Source: an uncultured Lentisphaeria bacterium
GTDB lineage: Bacteria > Verrucomicrobiota > Lentisphaeria > Victivallales > Victivallaceae
Length of the DNA stretch: 14,471 nt
Assembly (NCBI GenBank): GCA_949298665.1
Contig: CASFXO010000211.1
Span: 1-14,471, forward strand
Reading direction: 5' to 3'
The translations under genes were made by a program, and so were the position numbers. Shown here one piece after another: positions 5,931 through 13,708 of the stretch. The number at the start of each line of letters is the position of its first letter. Within the stretch, counting starts at the first letter, position 1. The notes beneath the pieces are model-generated. The model was given only the letters and a program-made list of their open reading frames with translations, ran no database searches and was not told the origin of the DNA.

Positions 5931-7061
5931 ATGAAATTCCGATTGATCTGTCTTCTTTTTCCATTGCTTTCCATTTTTTTGTCCGCGGCGGAGCTGGACT
6001 TTGAATTCACCAGCAGTTTCGATCAGAGCCGGCAACAGGCGGCGGGCTACGCGCCGGACCAGATCCGGGAGGACGAAAAACTGCCGCTGCTGGCCATCGC
6101 CCATCCGATGTGGGGCGACCGTTCCTTCGCACGCCGTCTCGGCTATTACGGGGAAGGCGAAAAACGGCGATGGCTGATCGTCTGCCCGCAGCTGCACGGC
6201 CGCAATACCCCCGGCCAGTTTTCCTGCTCGGCGCTGGAAGCCCAGCACGACATGATCGACGCCATCAACTGGATGAAAGCGCATTATCCTGTGGACGAAT
6301 CGCGGATCTATGTCGCCGGACGTTCCATGGGCGGCGGTCTGACCCAGATGATGCTGGCGAAATATCCCGATCTTTTCGCCGCGGGGGTGGCGGGCCAGGG
6401 CATTTCCGACTACACGGAAATACGCAGCCTGCACACCGGTGTGACGGCCAAGGTGCTGGAAGAACTCGGTTCGCGCCCCGCCAACGAATTTGAATACCGC
6501 CGCCGTTCCGCGACCAGCTATGCGCCGAACTTCCGCTATGTGCCGTTGATTCTCTGGCACGGGACCAACGATCACGTCGTCCCGCCGGAGCAGTCCCTCC
6601 TGCTGGAACAGGCGATCCGCCGGTACCATCCCCTGCAGGAGGGCGTGCATTGGAAAATGGCGGCCTCCCATCACGAAATGAATTTCACTCCCGCCTGGAT
6701 CTGTGATCAGCTGGCCCCCTATGAAAATATCGGCGCAGCCTTCATGCAGACTCCGCGGCGCTTTTTTCCCTCACTGCATCTCATCACCGACGAGGCGAAA
6801 TCGTTTTTCTACCTCCACCTGACCCCGGCCCGACCGGATGCATTCGGCGAAGTGGAATCCGACCTGCAAGACGGGGTTCTGACCGTCCGTGCCACGAACT
6901 TGTCACAGGTGCGGATCGACTGCGACGGATTCAGTCCCCGGCTGCCGGTACGGGTGATCCGGTTCAGTTCCCGCACGCCGGAGGATGCCGAGCTGATCGT
7001 TCGTCGCGGCGACCGGGAACTGCTTCGCCGCCGGGCTCCGGCGGATGTGGAACTGCACTGA
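5931..7061 (+). CDS. Secreted alpha/beta-hydrolase esterase (feruloyl-esterase/PHB-depolymerase-like)
   Basis: This is a predicted exported serine hydrolase. The 376-residue product begins with a clear signal peptide (MKFRLICLLFPLLSIFLSAAE, cleavage probably after SAA at 18-20). I chose the ATG at 5931 because GGAG (5918-5921) lies 9 nt upstream and the signal peptide starts there; an in-frame ATG at 5859 would bury it. The hydrolase core has the nucleophile elbow GRSMGGG (S132), the acid in WHGTNDHVVP (D214) and the histidine in SHHEMNF (H247 or H248), with HPMWGDRSF near the oxyanion region. Residues about 280-376 form a beta-rich C-terminal domain of unknown role. This layout fits the prolyl-oligopeptidase/dienelactone-hydrolase superfamily, including feruloyl and acetyl-xylan esterases. 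The substrate is not decided by the sequence. A -10-like TACAAT (5889-5894) has no good -35. Confidence 0.82.
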   Translation: MKFRLICLLFPLLSIFLSAAELDFEFTSSFDQSRQQAAGYAPDQIREDEKLPLLAIAHPMWGDRSFARRLGYYGEGEKRRWLIVCPQLHGRNTPGQFSCSALEAQHDMIDAINWMKAHYPVDESRIYVAGRSMGGGLTQMMLAKYPDLFAAGVAGQGISDYTEIRSLHTGVTAKVLEELGSRPANEFEYRRRSATSYAPNFRYVPLILWHGTNDHVVPPEQSLLLEQAIRRYHPLQEGVHWKMAASHHEMNFTPAWICDQLAPYENIGAAFMQTPRRFFPSLHLITDEAKSFFYLHLTPARPDAFGEVESDLQDGVLTVRATNLSQVRIDCDGFSPRLPVRVIRFSSRTPEDAELIVRRGDRELLRRRAPADVELH

Positions 7062-7104
7062 TACTTCCGGGGGACGGGGCAAAAACGCTAAAAAAACACA
7101 AATC

Positions 7105-7177
7105 CCTCTGAAATGAACTGGAAATCCGGGAGATTCCGATTATTAGTAAAAAGGGGAAGTCCCGATGCATTCAGAGG
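7105..7177 (+). ncRNA. Structured leader ahead of olsB, candidate cis-regulatory hairpin
   Basis: CCTCTGAA (7105-7112) pairs perfectly with TTCAGAGG (7170-7177). Inside it CGGGA (7127-7131) pairs with TCCCG (7160-7164), and TTCC (7134-7137) pairs with GGAA (7155-7158). The inner helix covers the GGGGAAG ribosome-binding site of a 24-codon upstream frame, and the outer helix covers that frame's ATG at 7165. No promoter is obvious upstream, and a weak candidate (CTGGAA 7118-7123, TATTAG 7141-7146) would start transcription inside the structure, so its existence as RNA is uncertain. Confidence 0.35.
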
Positions 7178-7239
7178 ACAATAACCGACGGGAATATTTA
7201 TGGCATTTGCGCAAACCGAAACAGCGCCGGCAGTTCTGA
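7165..7239 (+). CDS. Possible 24-residue leader peptide overlapping olsB
   Basis: A short frame, MHSEDNNRREYLWHLRKPKQ and four more residues, starts at an ATG with a good ribosome-binding site (AGGGGAAG, 7152-7159, 5 nt spacing) and stops inside olsB in another frame. The olsB ATG at 7200 has only a weak GACGGGA site, so reading this frame could deliver ribosomes to olsB. The peptide is basic, with no repeated amino acid that would suggest classic attenuation. It may be chance. Confidence 0.25.
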   Translation: MHSEDNNRREYLWHLRKPKQRRQF

Positions 7240-7976
7240 CCGACCGCGGGCGGTTTCTGATCAAAATCGCGGAAAACGAAGCGGAAGTAGCCCGGGCGCA
7301 GCGCTTGCGTTACGAAGTTTTTCGAGCGGAACAGGGCCGGTTGCACTCCGCGGACGCCCACTCTCTGGACCAGGACGAATATGACGAGCAATTTCTGCAC
7401 CTGCTGGTCCTGGACCGGGAAAGCGGCAGACTCGCAGGCACTTACCGCATGCAGTCCGGAGCGGCGGCCCTCGCCGGGCGGGGTTTCTATTCCGAACGGG
7501 AATATGATATTCCGCAATTGCGGGATATTGCGGAATCCACCTTTGAAGTGGGGCGCTCCTGCGTGGCGCCGGATTATCGGACCGGAGCGGTGATCTCCCT
7601 GCTCTGGGCGGGGATTGCGGAGATGCGGCGGCGGTGGAATTTCCGTTACCTGATCGGGTGTGCCAGTCTGGAAGATACGTCTCCGGAACTGGGCTGGGGG
7701 ATGTTTGAATATTTCCGGAATGAAGGCTGTTTTTCGCAGCGGCTTTTCGGTCGGGCCCTGCCGTCCTACCGGTTGCCGGAGCCGGCGGAAATCGTCCTCC
7801 CGGACAGAAAAACCCTTCAGCACCACGTGCCGCCTCTGCTGAAAGGATATATGCGTCTGGGAGCGAAAATCGCCGGAGAACCGGTGCTGGACCGGGATTT
7901 CGGGTCGATTGACTTCCTGGTCCTTTTTGACTTTGAGGAGATATCGGAGCGTTACGCCCGGCATTTCGATGTTTGA
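7200..7976 (+). CDS. olsB: Ornithine/glycine-lipid N-acyltransferase, OlsB family (GNAT, hemolysin-like)
   Basis: OlsB transfers a 3-hydroxyacyl group from acyl carrier protein to the alpha-amino group of ornithine, making lyso-ornithine lipid; the homologous GlsB uses glycine. The 258-residue protein has the GNAT-like Acetyltransf_5 core: AQRLRYEVFRAEQG (33-46), HLLVLDRESGRLAGTYRM, FEVGRSCVAPDYRTGAVISLLWAGI (G118-R119-S120 anchor), RYLIGCASLED and a C-terminal PPLLKGYMRLGAKIAGEPVLDRDFGSIDFLVLFD, the highly typical last block of this family. The next gene, 27 bp downstream, is a PlsC-type acyltransferase, the same order as olsB-olsA in proteobacteria, which supports the assignment. Ornithine versus glycine cannot be told from the sequence. 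The same superfamily includes acyl-homoserine-lactone synthases and PEP-CTERM-associated acyltransferases, which the downstream partner makes less likely. Confidence 0.8.
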   Translation: MAFAQTETAPAVLTDRGRFLIKIAENEAEVARAQRLRYEVFRAEQGRLHSADAHSLDQDEYDEQFLHLLVLDRESGRLAGTYRMQSGAAALAGRGFYSEREYDIPQLRDIAESTFEVGRSCVAPDYRTGAVISLLWAGIAEMRRRWNFRYLIGCASLEDTSPELGWGMFEYFRNEGCFSQRLFGRALPSYRLPEPAEIVLPDRKTLQHHVPPLLKGYMRLGAKIAGEPVLDRDFGSIDFLVLFDFEEISERYARHFDV

Positions 7977-8003
7977 GCACTTGCAGGTTTTTCAGGGAGG
8001 ACC

Positions 8004-8750
8004 GTGAGATTTCCGCGAAAAATTTTCCGGTTGTTGCTGCTGGGGTGCTGGTTTCCGGTACTGGCGATTCCGGCGTTGCCGGGCTTGTTCCGGGGACGTG
8101 CCGGAATCCGGACCAATGCGAAAATCGCCCGCCTGTGGGCCGCCGGCATTGCCCGGATTCTCGGCCTGCGGATTACGGTGGACGGCGATCCCCGGTCATT
8201 CGCGGGCGGTCTGATCGTCTCCAATCATACCGGTTACGTCGACATTCTGACGGAAGCGGCGATCTTCCCGATCCGGTTTGCGCCCAAGGTGGAAATCCGT
8301 TCCTGGCCGATTCTGGGCTGGTACGTGGCGCTCAGCCGACCGATCTGGATTGACCGGAGGTCGCGTTCCCAGTCGGCGGCGGTGGCGCGGGAACTGGAGC
8401 AGACGCTGCGGGACAGGATTTCCACACTGGTTTATCCGGAAGGGACCAGTACCGACGGGGAACACGGCCTGCTGCCGTTCAAGTCCACCCCGTTCGAAGC
8501 CGCCTGCCGGGTCGGGGAACCGATTCTGCCGGTGCTGATTAAATACCAGCTGCCCGCCGACGGTTACCCGGTTGCCTGGTATGGCGACATGACCATGCCG
8601 CCGCATGTATGGCATCTGCTGGGACAGCCGGAAATCCGGGCTACGCTGAAAATCCTGCCGCAGGTCGTACCGCTCCCCGGCGAGGATCGCAAGTCCCTGG
8701 CGGAACGCGTCCATGCGTTGATGGACGCCGAATATCGGAGGATGACATGA
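8004..8750 (+). CDS. olsA: 1-acyl-glycerol-3-phosphate / lyso-ornithine-lipid O-acyltransferase (PlsC/OlsA family)
   Basis: This is a membrane-bound acyltransferase. Given its partner OlsB, it probably adds the second, ester-linked fatty acid to the hydroxyl of the lyso-aminolipid. The start is a GTG at 8004, with AGGGAGG (7994-8000) directly upstream. The 248-residue protein has an N-terminal hydrophobic helix (residues 10-29), then all acyltransferase blocks: NHTGYVD with the catalytic H75 and D80, the PIWIDRRS block at 113-120, YPEGTSTDGEHGLLPFKS from 144, and EPILPVLIKY. It overlaps the next gene by 4 bp (ATGA). A plain PlsC of phosphatidic acid synthesis cannot be excluded from sequence alone, since the two share every motif. 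Confidence 0.8.
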   Translation: MRFPRKIFRLLLLGCWFPVLAIPALPGLFRGRAGIRTNAKIARLWAAGIARILGLRITVDGDPRSFAGGLIVSNHTGYVDILTEAAIFPIRFAPKVEIRSWPILGWYVALSRPIWIDRRSRSQSAAVARELEQTLRDRISTLVYPEGTSTDGEHGLLPFKSTPFEAACRVGEPILPVLIKYQLPADGYPVAWYGDMTMPPHVWHLLGQPEIRATLKILPQVVPLPGEDRKSLAERVHALMDAEYRRMT

Positions 8751-9529
8751 AACAACCTGCTTTTGTCGGCAATCTTCTGGCAGCATGGGATCTGCTGCTG
8801 GATATCCCCATTCCGAACTCATGGAAACGATACGAAACGGCCCGCCCCGATCCGCAGTTGACGCTGCTGGCAATCCCGGTTATCGGGGTGCTGTCGGCGG
8901 TGGTGATTCTGGTGTTGGGAGCGGCATACGGCGGAATCTTCACCCGCAACGGGGCGGCGCTGCTGTTCGCGTTGACGGCGACACTGTTTCTGGACGCCCG
9001 CGATTCCGGTCGGGGCATCGGACTGTTGTTGACGCTGCTGGCCCTGGCCGGTCGCAAAGTTCCACTGGTACCGGCGCTGCCTCAACTTCGGCCATCCGGA
9101 CCGGGTACCGTTTCCGGAACCGTCCCGATGGCCGTCATGGTGCTGCTGGAAATGTTCAAGCTCGGCGCGTTCTTCCTGTTGTACCGACACGGCGCGGGCT
9201 GCTGGCTGGCGGGGGTGCTGATCCTGTCGTTTTCGATACAGGGTTTTCTGATGGGACTGCCGGACCTGGATACGGGACGGCCGTTTCTTGAAGTTGCGAC
9301 GGCGGAACAATCCCGGATAATGCTGGTGGGCATCTTTCTCATGCTGTTCGTGGCGCTGAAGCTGCCGCTGGCGGCGATTGCGGGTACCGGCTGTGCCGTG
9401 ATTTTCGCGTGGGCGGTACGCAATGCCGCCGATCGGACTTACGGCGGGATTTCCGCGGAGATGATCACCCTGGCCGGAGCGGCGGCGGAACTGGGGCTGC
9501 TGCTGGTCGGTTTTCTTTTCGCGGCCTGA
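8747..9529 (+). CDS. Polytopic membrane protein, divergent CobS (cobalamin synthase)-like
   Basis: This is an integral membrane protein of 260 residues, with about six hydrophobic segments. The ATG at 8747 overlaps the olsA stop by 4 bp and has GGAGG (8737-8741) 5 nt upstream. The overall pattern recalls adenosylcobinamide-GDP ribazoletransferase (CobS): an N-terminal IPIP motif after a short amphipathic helix, an IPVIGVLSAVVILVLG segment like the FPLVGxxxG block, a Lys-containing middle helix (LLEMFKLGAFFLLY), and a C-terminal DRTYGGISAEMITLAGAAAELGLLL like the GGITGDxLGAAxEL block. However, the acidic H-D-G-L-A-D-x-x-D-G motif and the Asp of GGxTGD are missing or altered (LFLDARDSGRGI; GGISAEM). 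It may therefore be an inactive or repurposed relative. No other cobalamin gene is near. Its place in the olsBA operon hints at a role in lipid metabolism. The CobS relation is a by-eye judgement. Confidence 0.6.
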   Translation: MKQPAFVGNLLAAWDLLLDIPIPNSWKRYETARPDPQLTLLAIPVIGVLSAVVILVLGAAYGGIFTRNGAALLFALTATLFLDARDSGRGIGLLLTLLALAGRKVPLVPALPQLRPSGPGTVSGTVPMAVMVLLEMFKLGAFFLLYRHGAGCWLAGVLILSFSIQGFLMGLPDLDTGRPFLEVATAEQSRIMLVGIFLMLFVALKLPLAAIAGTGCAVIFAWAVRNAADRTYGGISAEMITLAGAAAELGLLLVGFLFAA

Positions 9530-9566
9530 CGCGGAAGCGGCAGAGAACATGTCGGAAAATCCGGTA

Positions 9567-9590
9567 GGAAACCCGGGAAAATCGGTTTCC
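9567..9590 (+). terminator. Hairpin behind the olsB-olsA-CobS-like operon, possible terminator
   Basis: GGAAACC (9567-9573) pairs perfectly with GGTTTCC (9584-9590) around a 10-nt loop, 38 bp after the stop. No T run follows, so termination by this hairpin alone is uncertain. Confidence 0.4.
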
Positions 9591-9594
9591 GGAA

Positions 9595-9622
9595 TTGCAA
9601 AAACACCGGCAGGCGGTACATT
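9595..9622 (+). promoter_or_regulatory. Candidate promoter of the TPR lipoprotein-dnaG operon, with -10 in a hairpin loop
   Basis: TTGCAA (9595-9600) and TACATT (9617-9622) are 16 bp apart. As at 5160, the -10 lies in the loop of a perfect inverted repeat, ACACCGG (9603-9609) with CCGGTGT (9624-9630). The stretch CAGGCGGTACATT matches the cyclophilin promoter at 11 of 13 positions. Confidence 0.45.
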
Positions 9623-9667
9623 ACCGGTGTAAGACTTTCAATCTTTTTTCAGGATGGATTTCCGGGC

Positions 9668-10423
9668 ATGAAACTTTGGTTGACAGGAATGGCGGCGGTT
9701 CTGCTGCTGATCGCCGGCGGTTGCGGCAAACCGCGGGATGTGAGCGAGCTTTTGAACGGCGCGATGCGCGAGGCCGCCGCCGGTAATCTGGAGGAGGCGA
9801 CCCGGCTGGCGGAAAAAGCAGCGGACCAGGCTCCGGATCGCCTGGACGCCCTGCTGCTGCAGGCGATCCTGCTGGAAAAGCGCGGCCGGCTGGAAGCCGC
9901 GCTCCGCGTGGCGCTCCGGGCAGCGGAAGCACATCCGGATGATTTTGTTGCGCAATACACCCTGGGGCGGCTTTACGCCGCCGACCGCAACCACGCCCAT
10001 GAGGCGCTGGTGGCGCTGGGCCGGGCCGCCAATCTGCGCCCGGGCGACCGCAACACGCTGATTCTGCTCTGCAATGTTCACATGATGCTGGATCCGGCGC
10101 AGGCGGGGAAATACCTGCTGTCGCTGGCGCGGGACCGGAAACTGTTCGACTCGGCTCCTTATCAGAACCAGCTGGGGCTTTCACAGTTACGCAACCGGCA
10201 TTATCAGGCTGCGGGGCAGGCGTTTCTGAAGGCCTGCCGCAAGGCACCCGACGAAGCGACCTATCTGCTCAATCTGGCCTGCTGCATGGACCGCTATCTG
10301 GGCAAAAGCCGCGTGGCGGTACCACTTTATCAGCGCTATCTCGATCTCGCCCCGGCCACGCCGGAATCGGCGGATACGCGCCGCACGGTTTCGGCCCGGC
10401 TGCGTGCCATTCGCGGCCGCTGA
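9668..10423 (+). CDS. TPR-repeat lipoprotein
   Basis: This is a predicted lipid-anchored protein of the cell envelope. The 251-residue product starts MKLWLTGMAAVLLLIAGGC, a lipoprotein signal with a lipobox-like AGGC and Cys19. The rest is nearly all alpha-helical with tetratricopeptide-type repeats. About four units can be seen, for example LLNGAMREAAAGNLEEATRL, then ALLLQAILLEKRGRLEAAL, then VAQYTLGRLYAADRNHAHEAL, and later YQNQLGLSQLRNRHYQAAG and the segment after it. Such repeats bind proteins; no partner is shown by the sequence. The ribosome-binding site is weak (AGGA near 9651, about 13 nt away), but the signal peptide supports the ATG at 9668. Its stop is 11 bp from dnaG, so it is in one operon with the primase, an unusual partner for a lipoprotein. 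Confidence 0.78.
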   Translation: MKLWLTGMAAVLLLIAGGCGKPRDVSELLNGAMREAAAGNLEEATRLAEKAADQAPDRLDALLLQAILLEKRGRLEAALRVALRAAEAHPDDFVAQYTLGRLYAADRNHAHEALVALGRAANLRPGDRNTLILLCNVHMMLDPAQAGKYLLSLARDRKLFDSAPYQNQLGLSQLRNRHYQAAGQAFLKACRKAPDEATYLLNLACCMDRYLGKSRVAVPLYQRYLDLAPATPESADTRRTVSARLRAIRGR

Positions 10424-10434
10424 CGGGAGGCGCC

Positions 10435-12252
10435 ATGGGCAGGGGCATCCCGGATGAGGTGATCGAAGAGATCCGGCTCCGGAGCGATATCGTCGAAGTG
10501 ATCGGCAGCTACATTCCACTCAAACGGGCGGGGGGGAATTCATGGAAGGCCTGCTGTCCGTTCCACCAAGAGAAAACGCCGTCGTTTCATGTCCGCGGCG
10601 ACAAGCAGGTGTTTCACTGCTTCGGCTGCGGCAAGGGCGGTGATGTGTTCCGCTTCGTCATGGAACGTGAAAACGTTCCCTTCCCGGAAGCCGCCCACCT
10701 GCTGGCTTCACGCTGCGGCGTGGTCATTCCGGAACCGACGGCCGCTGGAGGAGGCGACCGGGCGGCAGAGCGCGCCGCCGCCAATGTCCGGGACCGCTTG
10801 TATCAGCTGCAGGAGGAATTCGCCCGCTTTTTCGAAAGCAACCTGAAAAAACATCCCGACTGGCCGGCGGCCCGTTATCTGGCCACCCGCGCCCTGTCCC
10901 CGGAAATCGTCGCCCGCTTCCGCCTCGGCGCCGCTCCGGACGCCTGGGACGGCTGTCTGCGCTACGGCCGGGCCCTGGGGTTTACCGACGAGGAAATGCT
11001 GACCGGCGGCATCATCCGGCGTTCAGATAACGGGGGACGGCTCTACGACCATTTCCGCGGCCGGCTGACGTTCGCCATCTGGAACGAACAGGGCAAGGTG
11101 GTCGGCTTCAGCGCCCGCTCCCTGGAAGCACACCCGCAGACGGCCAAATACGTCAATACCGCGGAAACCCCGATTTTCAAAAAAAGCCAGCTGCTCTACG
11201 CCCTCCCCTTCGCCCGGAAACCGATGCAGGAGACCCGGGAAGCCATTCTCTGCGAAGGTCAGCTCGACACCATCGCCCTGCACCGGGCGGGCCTGGAACA
11301 GGCGGTAGCGCCGCAGGGCACCGGATTCACCGCGGACCAGGCGAGAATCCTGCGCCGCTACGTGGACCGGGTACAGCTCGCCTTCGACGCCGACCAGGCG
11401 GGACAGAAAGCCGTCCGCAGCGCGCTGGAGCTGCTGCTGCCGCTGGAGTTCGAAGTCGGCGTCATCCGCATTCCGGGGGGCAAGGACCCCGACGAATTGT
11501 TTCGGAGCGGCGGCGCGGAGGCGGTGGCGGCGGCGGTCGGAGCCGCTCGTCCATGGACCGTTCATCTGGCGGAGAGCTGCGCCACGAGATACGACCTGAC
11601 CAACGCCGCCGATCGCGGCCGTGCCGCCGGAGAATTCATCGACCTGCTGGGACTGGTGGAAAACCCGGTACTGCGGGAATTGTATGCCCGGGACAGTGCC
11701 GCGCTGCTGAATGTGAGCGAGGACGCCATTCTCGGCGAATTGAATCGCCGCCGCAGACTCCGGACCCGCCGCTTCGCCGGAAGCGGCATGCCGCAGCAGA
11801 GCGCCGCGCCCGCCGTTTCACCGGCCACGCCGAATGCAGCCGTGGACCGGGAGCAGGCGGAATTGACGCTGCTGGAACTGTCCCTCGGGTTCGAACGCGC
11901 CGCCCGACTGCTGGCGGAACAGCTGCCGCCGGAGCTGCTGGGAGACACTCCGGCCGCACGCGCGCTCAACCGGGTACTGGCGGACACCATGAACGGCGAA
12001 CACGCGCATGCCGCGGCGGCGGTGGCGGCGATGCTGGCGGAGGACCCGACACCGGCCATCAGCCGCATTCTGGCCTCGGAATGCGCCTTTACCGAAAAAA
12101 ATCTGGACAAGGCCCTGAAGGACTGCGTCGCCGTGCTGCGCGCCCGCGGCGCGGTGCGCGACCGGAAACGGATCATCGAGGAACTGCGCCATGCCACCGA
12201 TCCGGAGGAGAAACTGCGGCTGCTCGCCCAGTTGGCGCGAAAACCGGAATGA
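10435..12252 (+). CDS. dnaG: DNA primase DnaG
   Basis: DnaG makes RNA primers for the lagging strand and for replication start, working with the replicative helicase in the replisome. The 605-residue protein has the N-terminal CHC2 zinc finger (C41, H44, C62, C65 in CPFHQEKTPSF and FHCFGCGKGGDVFRF), the catalytic core and the Toprim domain with E274 in CEGQLD and D318/D320 in FDADQAG. A less conserved helical C-terminus (about 460-605) corresponds to the helicase-binding region. The length is normal. The ATG at 10435 has GGGAGG (10425-10430) 4 nt upstream. The familiar rpsU-dnaG-rpoD arrangement is absent: the neighbour upstream is a TPR lipoprotein, and no rpoD follows. No convincing terminator is visible in the 125 bp after the stop. 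Confidence 0.97.
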   Translation: MGRGIPDEVIEEIRLRSDIVEVIGSYIPLKRAGGNSWKACCPFHQEKTPSFHVRGDKQVFHCFGCGKGGDVFRFVMERENVPFPEAAHLLASRCGVVIPEPTAAGGGDRAAERAAANVRDRLYQLQEEFARFFESNLKKHPDWPAARYLATRALSPEIVARFRLGAAPDAWDGCLRYGRALGFTDEEMLTGGIIRRSDNGGRLYDHFRGRLTFAIWNEQGKVVGFSARSLEAHPQTAKYVNTAETPIFKKSQLLYALPFARKPMQETREAILCEGQLDTIALHRAGLEQAVAPQGTGFTADQARILRRYVDRVQLAFDADQAGQKAVRSALELLLPLEFEVGVIRIPGGKDPDELFRSGGAEAVAAAVGAARPWTVHLAESCATRYDLTNAADRGRAAGEFIDLLGLVENPVLRELYARDSAALLNVSEDAILGELNRRRRLRTRRFAGSGMPQQSAAPAVSPATPNAAVDREQAELTLLELSLGFERAARLLAEQLPPELLGDTPAARALNRVLADTMNGEHAHAAAAVAAMLAEDPTPAISRILASECAFTEKNLDKALKDCVAVLRARGAVRDRKRIIEELRHATDPEEKLRLLAQLARKPE

Positions 12253-12325
12253 CGATGGTCCGTTTTCCTGTATTTTCCTCACCGGTCGTCGTCGGATTTT
12301 CAACGGAGAACGCGTTGTTTTCAAA

Positions 12326-12354
12326 TTGACAGAATGAGCTGGAAGCGCTATAGT
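12326..12354 (+). promoter_or_regulatory. Strong sigma-70 promoter of tRNA-Thr (and probably thiI)
   Basis: A perfect TTGACA (12326-12331), a 17-bp spacer and TATAGT (12349-12354) lie 23 bp before the tRNA. It is the closest match to the sigma-70 consensus in the window. Confidence 0.8.
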
Positions 12355-12377
12355 ATGGGTTGAGCGATTGTTTTTTC

Positions 12378-12453
<76 letters not shown>

Positions 12454-12484
12454 GTGAAATCCCGCCTTCCAGGAATCAGAAATC

Positions 12485-13708
12485 ATGTACAACGCCGTCA
12501 TTTGCCGTTACCACGAAATCGCCATCAAAGGCAATAACCGCCGCGAATTTGAAAAACAGCTGATGGGCAACATGCGCCACTTCCTGCGCGACAAAGTGAA
12601 TTGCAAAGTCCGTCAGGTCCGCGGCCGCATCTGGATCGAACATCCCGACCGGAATGCCCTCTTCTCCGAAACCGAACTGGCCGCTGTCCGTGAAATTCTC
12701 TCCCGGATATTCGGCCTCGAATCCTTTTCCCCTGCCCGGCTGGTCCGTCCCGAAATGGACGCCATCCGGGATGCCGTCGCCCAGATGGCCCCCCCGGTCT
12801 TCGCCGCCCGGTTCGCCCGGCAGCAGACGGTATCCTTCCGCATCCGGGCACGCCGCAGCAACAAGGAATTCCCGCTTCGCTCCAAGGAAATCGAAATCGA
12901 TCTCGCCGCCGTCGTCGCACGCGGCCTCGAAAACGACGACCGGCTGACCGTCGATCTGGACGACGCCGACGTCACCATCGGCTGCGAGGTGCGCCATGAA
13001 TTTGCGGCCGTCTTTCTGGAAACCTTCCGTGCGCCCGGCGGGCTGCCGGTCGGGTGCAACGGCCGGGTGCTGGGGCTGCTTTCCGGCGGCATCGACTCGC
13101 CGGTGGCCGCCTACCTCGCCATGAAACGCGGCTGCTTCGTGGACTTCATCACCTTTCACAGCGCCCCCTATACGCCGCCGGAGAGCGTGGACAAAGTCAG
13201 GCGCCTCGCCGAAAAACTCAATGCGTACCAACCGGCCGGCACCCTCTACGTCTGCAACCTCGCACCGTTGCAGAAACAGATCCGGGACCTCTGTACCGAG
13301 CGCAACCGCACCGTCCTCTATCGCCGCGCCATGCTGCGCATCGCGGAAAAAACGGCGCGCCGACACCATTGCGGCGCCCTGCTCACCGGAGAAGCCGTCG
13401 GCCAGGTCGCCTCGCAGACCTTGACCAACATGAGCACCATCAACGCCGCAGTCGACCTGCTCGTGCTGCGCCCGCTCTGCGGCGCGGACAAGGCGGATTC
13501 CATCCGGATCGCCGAAGCCATCGACACCTATCCGATCTCGATCATCCACGCCCCCGACAGCTGCACGGTTTTCGCCCCCGCCTCTCCGGCGACCGCGGTG
13601 CCCCGGCACATCGCCGAGGCCGAGGAGTCGAAAATTCCCGATTATGAAGCCCTGCTGGACGCCATCGCCGAAAACGCCGAGGTTTTCCCTTCCGGAGGCT
13701 TGCGATGA
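12485..13708 (+). CDS. thiI: tRNA 4-thiouridine synthase ThiI (short form without rhodanese domain)
   Basis: ThiI adenylates uridine 8 of tRNA and replaces oxygen with sulfur to give 4-thiouridine (EC 2.8.1.4); in some bacteria it also supplies sulfur for thiamine thiazole. The 407-residue protein has an N-terminal ferredoxin-like region starting RYHEIAIKG, a THUMP domain (about 60-165, with FRIRARRSNKEFPLRS), the ATP-binding PP-loop LLSGGIDSP (S200-P206), and TGEAVGQVASQTLTNM. Near the C-terminus is the Cys of DSCTVFAPASPAT, equivalent to the first catalytic Cys. The rhodanese domain of the enterobacterial enzyme is absent, as in many bacteria, so a separate sulfur carrier is needed. AGGAA (12471-12475) lies 9 nt before the ATG. 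It is 31 bp behind tRNA-Thr with no terminator between, and it overlaps the next gene by 4 bp. Confidence 0.95.
   Translation: MYNAVICRYHEIAIKGNNRREFEKQLMGNMRHFLRDKVNCKVRQVRGRIWIEHPDRNALFSETELAAVREILSRIFGLESFSPARLVRPEMDAIRDAVAQMAPPVFAARFARQQTVSFRIRARRSNKEFPLRSKEIEIDLAAVVARGLENDDRLTVDLDDADVTIGCEVRHEFAAVFLETFRAPGGLPVGCNGRVLGLLSGGIDSPVAAYLAMKRGCFVDFITFHSAPYTPPESVDKVRRLAEKLNAYQPAGTLYVCNLAPLQKQIRDLCTERNRTVLYRRAMLRIAEKTARRHHCGALLTGEAVGQVASQTLTNMSTINAAVDLLVLRPLCGADKADSIRIAEAIDTYPISIIHAPDSCTVFAPASPATAVPRHIAEAEESKIPDYEALLDAIAENAEVFPSGGLR

Noticed and set aside
8609..8746. Upstream extension of the CobS-like protein inside olsA
   Set aside because: A GGAGG site and ATGA overlap mark the ATG at 8747 as the start; the extension is an out-of-frame reading of olsA.
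12365..12377. T run before tRNA-Thr as the terminator of dnaG
   Set aside because: No stable hairpin precedes the T run, and it lies after the tRNA promoter start region.
12476..13609. A 377-codon open frame on the minus strand antisense to thiI
   Set aside because: thiI is an unmistakable complete enzyme on the plus strand. The antisense frame is a GC-rich codon-phase shadow with no ribosome-binding site and low-complexity Gly/Asp/Arg-rich protein.
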